Source of the DNA: Bradyrhizobium sp. 138
GTDB taxonomy: Bacteria; Pseudomonadota; Alphaproteobacteria; Rhizobiales; Xanthobacteraceae
Assembly (NCBI RefSeq): GCF_023074075.1
Contig: NZ_JADPKT010000081.1
Span: forward strand, 62,001 to 126,000
Length of the DNA stretch: 64,000 nucleotides
Direction: 5' to 3'
The position numbers and the translations under genes are program-made. The notes below the pieces were generated by a model, which had not been told where the DNA came from, made no database searches, and saw only the letters and a program-made list of their open reading frames with translations. Positions 58,985 through 64,000 of the stretch are shown here, piece by piece; position 1 is the stretch's first letter; every line of letters begins with the position of its first letter.

Positions 58985-59350
58985 CTACTCCGAGAGTGCA
59001 GGATAGTCCCGCTGCACGGCCTCGCGAACCCAGTTGGCCTGGATTGCGCGCGACAGGATCTGGGCGGTCTTGATGTCGTCGGCCTTCATGCAGAGATCGA
59101 CGATGCGGCGGACGGCGTCGTCGCGCATCAGATCGTCGGAGATCTTCATCGCGATCTCCATCGCGGTGCGCGCCGCGCGTTCGTAGCGTTCGCGCTCGCC
59201 GGACTGCGCGGAAGTTCCGACGGCCTCCGCACAAGCCCTCGCATGCAGGCAGATATTGCGGATGCGGTCGGCCGCTTCGATGTCGCCGATCGGCCCCTGG
59301 ACCGGCTCGTCCCAGATGTCCGCCGGGCGCGGCCTTGCAAACCACCTCAT
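58985..59350 (-). CDS. Hypothetical protein (121 residues)
   Basis: Starts RWFARPRPADIWDEPVQG, then a helical region (RIRNICLHARACAEAV; ERAARTAMEIAMKISDDLMRDDAVRRIVDLCMKADDIKTAQILSRAIQ). No family recognised; looks like a compact helical cytoplasmic protein. Ribosome site weak. Lies between convergent neighbours. Confidence 0.65.
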   Translation of the reverse strand: MRWFARPRPADIWDEPVQGPIGDIEAADRIRNICLHARACAEAVGTSAQSGERERYERAARTAMEIAMKISDDLMRDDAVRRIVDLCMKADDIKTAQILSRAIQANWVREAVQRDYPALSE

Positions 59351-59387
59351 CCGATTCCGGTCCCCCCTCGGTTCGCTTGCAGCGTGT

Positions 59388-60674
59388 TCAGGAAACGCGG
59401 CGCGGCCCGATCGCCTCGAACTGCGCCTTCTGCTCGTCGTTCAGCGTGGCATAGAAATCATCGAGCGCCGCACGCACCGACTTGATCCCGTCCTGCATCA
59501 CGTCGAGGCGCTTGCGGATCGCGGCCATGCGGGCCGGCGGTGTCATCACCTCATTGGGCTCGCAGGCCGCCTTGAGCGATGCGCTGACCTTGGCGCTGGT
59601 ATCCTGCAGCACCTGGAGCGCCGCGCGCTGGGTGTCGCTCGGACGAAGCCTCTCCTCGATCGTGGCGCCGGGCCAATCGAACGCGGCGGGCACAGAGCAA
59701 TTCTGCACCGGCGATCCGCTCGCGTTGTTCGATGCCGTCGCACGACGTTGATCGTCAGCCAGCGCATTGAAGCGCGCTTTCTGTTCGTCCATGAGCGAAC
59801 CGTAGAACTTGTCGAGCGCCGGCTGGACCAGTTCGACCGCCTTCTGCATTGCCTCGATGCGCTGCTGCATCGCCGCGAGCCGGCCAGGGGCCGTCGCTGC
59901 GGCCTGCGTCGGGCAGGATGTGCGGATCAGCGCTGCGGCATCGACCGAGGCATTGCCGAGCGCATCGAGAGCGGCGCCCTGAGCATCGCTTGGCTGCACC
60001 GCGGCTGCAATCTGGTCGATCGGCAGGCCGACGATGGCACGGCGGTCGCTGCCGCAGAGCTGATCGAGCGGCGCGCTGCGCGCCCGTCGTCGTCCCTGCG
60101 GCTGCTGCGGCAGATAGGCCGACAGGCGATCATAACCATAGGGACCAAAAATGCCGGCATAGATGTCCGGATAGCCGTAGCCCCAGAAGCCGAGCCCGTC
60201 GCCCCAGATCGTGTAGTCGTAGAGGTCGTTGTAGGCGAACGGCCAGAACAGCGGCCCAACCCAGCCATAGCCGCCACCCGCATGTTGCCACCAGCCGCTG
60301 CTTGCGCCGCTCCAGCCGGCCAGTGCGGCCGCGGTCACGAACTGCGCGCGCGCCGCTGGATTGCTGATCAGCCGGCCATTACGAAATGCGCTGGAATTCA
60401 GGGCGTTGCGGAAGTTCGCCGGCCGTACCGCCGCATTGCGGATCTGACCGAAATTGGGGCCGCCGCGCCGGGCGCCAGTTGAGAACCGCATCCCGCGATG
60501 ATGCCCGCCGCCGTGCGCGTGCCCACCGCCGTGACCACGAAAATGGCCGCCGCCATGATGACCACCCCCATGCCCGCCTCCATGGCCGCCGCCATGTCCG
60601 CCCTTCGCCAAGGCCGCACCCGCCAGCATGCAGGCAAAAGCCACCGCGGCAATTCCAATGACCGGTCGCACCAT
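59388..60674 (-). CDS. Secreted protein with Gly/His-rich region and duplicated LTXXQ (Spy/CpxP-like) domain
   Basis: This 428-residue protein has a signal peptide ending AALAKGG, a Gly/His-rich stretch (GHGGGHGGGHHGGGHFRGHGGG) likely to bind metals, a Trp/Tyr/Gly-rich part (YGWVGPLFWPFAYNDLYDYTIW), and two LTXXQ-type helical copies (IEAMQKAVELVQPALDKFYGSLMDEQKARFNAL and LDVMQDGIKSVRAALDDFYATLNDEQKAQFEAIG). Spy-like domains help fold periplasmic proteins. GGGAGGG precedes the ATG at 60674. Confidence 0.85.
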   Translation of the reverse strand: MVRPVIGIAAVAFACMLAGAALAKGGHGGGHGGGHGGGHHGGGHFRGHGGGHAHGGGHHRGMRFSTGARRGGPNFGQIRNAAVRPANFRNALNSSAFRNGRLISNPAARAQFVTAAALAGWSGASSGWWQHAGGGYGWVGPLFWPFAYNDLYDYTIWGDGLGFWGYGYPDIYAGIFGPYGYDRLSAYLPQQPQGRRRARSAPLDQLCGSDRRAIVGLPIDQIAAAVQPSDAQGAALDALGNASVDAAALIRTSCPTQAAATAPGRLAAMQQRIEAMQKAVELVQPALDKFYGSLMDEQKARFNALADDQRRATASNNASGSPVQNCSVPAAFDWPGATIEERLRPSDTQRAALQVLQDTSAKVSASLKAACEPNEVMTPPARMAAIRKRLDVMQDGIKSVRAALDDFYATLNDEQKAQFEAIGPRRVS

Positions 60675-60775
60675 CGCACCCTCCCGCGCACAGTCCGGCC
60701 ATTGAGGCATCGGAACTTGGCGGGAATTGGAACCGGCAGCACTGCCAAAAGTTCCCGGCCCCTGGAGCGCAGGCC

Positions 60776-62200
60776 TTATGCCTCCGGCACGATCTTGCCG
60801 GGGTTGAAGATGTTGAGCGGGTCGAGCGCCTTTTTCAGCGCCCGCATCGCGTCCAGCGCTTCGGGGCCCAGTTCCGCCTTGAGATATTTCTGCTTGCCCT
60901 GGCCGATGCCATGCTCGCCGGTGCAGGTGCCGTCCATCGCCTGCGCGCGCTCGACCAGGCGATGCATGAACTCCTCGCCGCGCGCCATCTCGCCCGCGTC
61001 ATTGGTGTCGCAGACCAGCGAGCAATGGAAATTGCCGTCGCCGACATGGCCGACGATCGGCGACAGCAGATTGAGACGCTTGAGATCCTCCTCGGTCTCG
61101 CTGACGCAATCGGCGAGCCGCGAGATCGGCACGCAGACGTCGGTCGCGACCACGCCGATGCTGTCACCGGGACGCAGCGCCTTCACTGACCAATAGGCAT
61201 CGTGCCGCGCCTGCCACAGTTTGGTGCGGTCCTCCGGCCTGGTGGTCCAGGAGAAATCACCGCCACCGCACTCCTTCGCAATCTCGCCAAAGGCCTTGGA
61301 CTGCTCGGCGACCTCGACCTCGCTGCCGTGGAATTCCATCAGCAGCAGCGGCGTCTCCGGCAAGGTCAGCTTCGAATAGGCGTTGCAGGCCTGCACCTGC
61401 GCAGCGTTGAGCAGCTCGATGCGCGCCACGGGAATGCCGGTCTGGATCGCCAGGATGACGGCCTGACAAGCGCCGTGCACGGTCTCGAACGACACCGCGC
61501 CGGCCGCGATGGTCTCGGGAATGCCGCGGAGGCGAATGGTCAATTCCGAGATGATGCCCAGCGTGCCTTCGGCGCCGACGAACAGATGCGTCAGGTCATA
61601 GCCCGCGGATGACTTCTTCGCACGCGTGCCTGTGGTGATGATCTCGCCGTCGCCACGCACCACCTTCAGCGCCAGCACGCTCTCGCGGATGGTGCCGTAA
61701 CGTACCGCGTTGGTGCCGGAGGCGCGGGTCGAGGCCATGCCGCCGAGCGAGGCATCCGCACCGGGATCGATCGGAAAGAACAGGCCCTGGTCGCGCAGGT
61801 GCTCATTCAGCGCCTTGCGGGTGACGCCGGGCTGGATCACGCAGTCGAGGTCCTCGGCATGCACCGCCAGCACCTTGTTCATGTCGCGCAAATCGATCGA
61901 GATGCCTCCGGCGGGTGCGTTGATTTGGCCCTCGAGCGAGGTACCGGTGCCGAAGGGAATGACGGGGACGCGATTTTTGGCGCAGATCCGCACCACGTCC
62001 TGGATGTCGGCGGTCTCCTGCGCCATCACCACGCCATCCGGCGGCTGGTTGGGGAGCCAGGTGGTGGTATGGCCGTGCTGCTCGCGGACGGCCTGCGAGG
62101 TGATCAGGCGGTTGCCGAAGCGTGCGGCAAGCTGCTCCAGCGCGCTCGCAAGGGCTTTCGGCTCCGGCCGCGGCGGATTATTGGTGATGGTCGTACCCAC
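60776..62200 (-). CDS. FAD-linked oxidase, D-lactate/glycolate dehydrogenase type (GlcD/Dld family)
   Basis: This 474-residue flavoprotein has the VAO-type FAD domain (PFGTGTSLEGQINAPAGGISIDLRDMNKVL; PGADASLGGMASTRASGTNAVRYGT; FVGAEGTLGIISELTIRLRG) and the C-terminal cap with GEHGIGQGKQKYLKAELG, as in cytochrome-type D-lactate dehydrogenase (Dld). It oxidises a D-2-hydroxyacid and passes electrons to quinone or cytochrome. GTG start with GGGAGGA upstream. Confidence 0.92.
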   Translation of the reverse strand: MGTTITNNPPRPEPKALASALEQLAARFGNRLITSQAVREQHGHTTTWLPNQPPDGVVMAQETADIQDVVRICAKNRVPVIPFGTGTSLEGQINAPAGGISIDLRDMNKVLAVHAEDLDCVIQPGVTRKALNEHLRDQGLFFPIDPGADASLGGMASTRASGTNAVRYGTIRESVLALKVVRGDGEIITTGTRAKKSSAGYDLTHLFVGAEGTLGIISELTIRLRGIPETIAAGAVSFETVHGACQAVILAIQTGIPVARIELLNAAQVQACNAYSKLTLPETPLLLMEFHGSEVEVAEQSKAFGEIAKECGGGDFSWTTRPEDRTKLWQARHDAYWSVKALRPGDSIGVVATDVCVPISRLADCVSETEEDLKRLNLLSPIVGHVGDGNFHCSLVCDTNDAGEMARGEEFMHRLVERAQAMDGTCTGEHGIGQGKQKYLKAELGPEALDAMRALKKALDPLNIFNPGKIVPEA

Positions 62201-62283
62201 GGAATTCCTCCCGACAGAAGAACCGTGGCAAAGGACATAAAACCGGTCAAGTCAAGCGACCGGACGCATTCTAGGGAGAACAT

Positions 62284-62787
62284 ATGCCGGAGACTGCCGC
62301 CTCACCGCCCCAAGCGGAGCCGTTTCGCGCCTCGATCATGCAGATCGAGCCGCAATGGATCGACTACAACGGCCACCTCAACATGGCCTATTACAACGTG
62401 ATGTTCGACCGCGCGATCGACCAGCTCTGGCTCGAGCTCGGGATGGGGCCGGCCTACATGACGGAGCGAGGCGGCTCGAGCTTCACCGCCGAATGCCACG
62501 TGCGCTATTTGCGCGAGATCCATCTCGGCGATCCCGTGCAGATCTTGGTCTGGCTGCTGGAGGCCGACGACAAGCGGCTGCACACCTTCGAGGAGATGCG
62601 ACACGCGAGCGAAGGTTGGCTGTCGGCGACGTCCGAGAACATGTCGCTGCACATGGACATGACAACGCGGCGCGTCGCGCCGCTTCCGCCCGATATCCGT
62701 GAGCGTGTCGCTGCGGTCACAAAGGCCCACAGCGCCGTACCGCGGCCCGAGGGCATCGGCCGAAACGTGGCGATGCCCTCTCGGTAA
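62284..62787 (+). CDS. Thioesterase family protein (4HBT-like)
   Basis: This 167-residue hotdog-fold protein has WIDYNGHLNMAYYNVMFDRAIDQLW (catalytic Asp in DYNGH) and VRYLREIHLGDPVQILVWLLEADDKRLHTFEEM. It resembles acyl-CoA or betainyl-CoA thioesterases; exact substrate not known. GGGAGA precedes the ATG. Divergent from the FAD oxidase, convergent with DUF1328 (3-base gap). Confidence 0.9.
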   Translation: MPETAASPPQAEPFRASIMQIEPQWIDYNGHLNMAYYNVMFDRAIDQLWLELGMGPAYMTERGGSSFTAECHVRYLREIHLGDPVQILVWLLEADDKRLHTFEEMRHASEGWLSATSENMSLHMDMTTRRVAPLPPDIRERVAAVTKAHSAVPRPEGIGRNVAMPSR

Positions 62788-62790
62788 GCG

Positions 62791-62964
62791 CTATATCCTG
62801 TTGCGGCCCCGCGCGAAGCCGACCACGGCCGAGACCAGGAACAGAACGACCGCGATGAAGAAGATGATCTTGGCGATCTCGATCGAAGCGCCGGCAATGC
62901 CGCCAAAGCCCAGGATGCCTGCGATCAGTGCGATAACCAGAAACGTCACAACCCAGCCAAGCAT
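62791..62964 (-). CDS. DUF1328 small membrane protein
   Basis: 57 residues: MLGWVVTFLVIALIAGILGF, then GGIAGASIEIAKIIFFIAVVLF and a basic GFARGRNRI tail; two membrane spans, the DUF1328 (YtjA) pattern. Family genes are often stress-induced. GAGGG precedes the ATG. The longer open frame through 63594 is not coding. Confidence 0.93.
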   Translation of the reverse strand: MLGWVVTFLVIALIAGILGFGGIAGASIEIAKIIFFIAVVLFLVSAVVGFARGRNRI

Positions 62965-63036
62965 GGTCAAACCCTCGTCTTGATGTCTGTCTGCATCTGG
63001 CGCGGCTGGCCGCGCCACCTGCCAGACAATCTCGAC

Positions 63037-63056
63037 GCCGGAACGATGGTTCCGGC
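63037..63056. promoter_or_regulatory. Inverted repeat upstream of DUF1328 gene, possible stress promoter
   Basis: GCCGGAAC, GATG loop, GTTCCGGC (perfect 8-bp arms), 73 bases before the DUF1328 ATG. On the minus strand it offers GGAAC, the -35 of alphaproteobacterial EcfG promoters, but the -10 (CGTT) is not clear. Confidence 0.35.
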
Positions 63057-63201
63057 CGGCACAGGGGCGAAATTCGCAGGGCCCGCAGGAACAAATTGAC
63101 GGGCCGCGCACGTGGAAAACCTCGTCCCGCCGCCCCATATAGGCACCAATCCCTGTTAATAAGGCTCCCTTCCGCCACCCCGCGGTGCCATCGTGGGGCC
63201 G

Positions 63202-64000
63202 ATGATTCGCATGACCGAGCCGAGCAAGATCACAACCGTCCCCGACCACCAGCCCGCCGCCGGCGGCATCGCCGCGCGTGCGCGCGCCTCCGTGGGCCCG
63301 AAATACCTTTCCGGCCTCAATCCGGAGCAGCGCGAGGCGGTGGAGACGCTCGACGGCCCGGTCCTGGTGCTGGCCGGCGCCGGCACCGGCAAGACGCGCG
63401 TGCTGACGACGCGGATCGCCCACATCCTGAGCCAGGGCCGCGCCCGTCCCGCCGAGATCCTGTCGGTGACCTTCACCAACAAGGCCGCGCGCGAGATGAA
63501 GCACCGGCTCGGCCAGATGCTCGGCCACGCCGTCGAAGGCATGCCCTGGCTCGGCACCTTCCACTCCATCGGCGGCCGCATCCTGCGCGTCCACGCCGAG
63601 CTGGCGCAGCTCAAGTCGAACTTCACCGTGCTCGACGTCGACGACCAGGTGCGGCTACTGAAGCAGTTGCTGCAGGCCGAGAACATCGACGACAAGCGCT
63701 GGCCTGCGCGCATGCTCGCCGGCCTGATCGACGGCTGGAAGAACCGCGGTCTGATGCCTTCGCAGGTGCCCTCGGGCGAGGCCGCCACCTTCGCCAACGG
63801 CAAGGGCGGTAAGCTCTATGCGAGCTATCAGGAGCGGCTGAAGATTTTGAACGCCGCCGATTTCGGCGATCTGCTGCTGGAGAACATCCGCATCTTCCGC
63901 GAGCACCCGGATATCCTGCGGCAGTACCAGCAGCGCTTCAAGTTCATCCTGGTCGACGAATATCAGGACACCAACGTCGCGCAATATCTGTGGCTGCGGC
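63202..64000 (+). CDS. uvrD: ATP-dependent DNA helicase UvrD/PcrA type (5' part)
   Basis: The frame stays open to the window end, so only the first 266 residues are visible. Walker A is AGAGTGKTRVLTTRIAHIL, motif Ia is LSVTFTNKAAREMKHR, then the GTFHSIGGRILR block and motif II LVDEYQDTNVAQY. These make it a superfamily I 3'-5' helicase acting in nucleotide excision and mismatch repair. N-terminus has a linker of about 30 residues before YLSGLNPEQREAVE; ATG at 63202 or 63211. Confidence 0.93.
   Translation, partial: MIRMTEPSKITTVPDHQPAAGGIAARARASVGPKYLSGLNPEQREAVETLDGPVLVLAGAGTGKTRVLTTRIAHILSQGRARPAEILSVTFTNKAAREMKHRLGQMLGHAVEGMPWLGTFHSIGGRILRVHAELAQLKSNFTVLDVDDQVRLLKQLLQAENIDDKRWPARMLAGLIDGWKNRGLMPSQVPSGEAATFANGKGGKLYASYQERLKILNAADFGDLLLENIRIFREHPDILRQYQQRFKFILVDEYQDTNVAQYLWLR

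Noticed and set aside
63202..64000. Helicase frame as a phage or plasmid gene
   Set aside because: Motifs match chromosomal UvrD/PcrA and no mobile-element genes are near.
1..64000. tRNA genes, CRISPR arrays, prophage or insertion sequences
   Set aside because: None could be recognised by reading; no cloverleaf-like runs, regular direct repeats, integrase or transposase genes were seen.

Overview
The window is high-GC chromosomal DNA from an alphaproteobacterium, most likely Bradyrhizobium or a close relative in the Nitrobacteraceae. The main evidence is a circularly permuted (two-piece) tmRNA gene at about 27.93-28.25 kb whose tag reads ANDNFAPVAQAA, with an alphaproteobacterial-type sspB beside it. 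Other support comes from rhizobial gene families (DUF4169 plus RHH-4, DUF2336, DUF1328, paired short ChrA proteins, Tct and TRAP transporters) and from dispersed intergenic repeats of the kind common in these genomes. Most of the window looks like stable core chromosome. I saw no prophage, IS element, CRISPR array or tRNA gene.

Layout. 0-4.6 kb: a frameshifted cupin gene, a SsuBC-type ABC permease/ATPase pair, and an osmoprotectant-type ABC system whose permease is fused to its binding protein. 4.6-9 kb: a 121-bp repeat, a membrane sulfatase-fold protein, a TetR regulator with two operators facing a haem-type membrane protein, and an SDR. 9-15 kb: a branched-chain amino acid cluster on the minus strand (ilvI, ilvH, methyltransferase, EamA exporter, LysE exporter, ilvC), preceded by a promoter, an Ile/Leu/Val-rich leader peptide and a terminator hairpin, i.e. 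an attenuator. 15-23 kb: miaA, serB, a second copy of the 121-bp repeat, then degP, DUF2065, hflC, hflK (membrane protein quality control) and folA, GNAT, thyA (thymidylate/folate). 23-27.8 kb: a tripartite tricarboxylate transporter and a ChrA pair.

28-36 kb: ssrA, sspB, fumC, DUF4169/RHH, feoAB with an iron-control-like box, a GNAT, DUF2336 and two intergenic repeats. 36-41.8 kb: a giant AsmA protein, a cytochrome P450 and a divergent TetR gene with a perfect 28-bp palindrome between them. 41.8-45.1 kb: an island of very small proteins, including a 32-residue membrane peptide, S21 and a cold-shock protein. 45-53 kb: two GGDEF-EAL proteins, an MFS carrier and an orphan Leu/Ile/Val-type binding protein. 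53-57 kb: a TRAP transporter with a D-2-hydroxyacid dehydrogenase. 57-64 kb: a secreted caspase-like protein, a duplicated LTXXQ protein, a FAD-linked D-lactate/glycolate-type dehydrogenase, a thioesterase, DUF1328 and the start of a uvrD-type helicase.

The best-supported regulatory findings are the ilv attenuator (promoter, leader peptide, antiterminator and terminator all visible), the permuted ssrA next to the gene for its proteolytic adaptor, the two TetR operator sets, and the pair of equal-length repeats placed between convergent genes.
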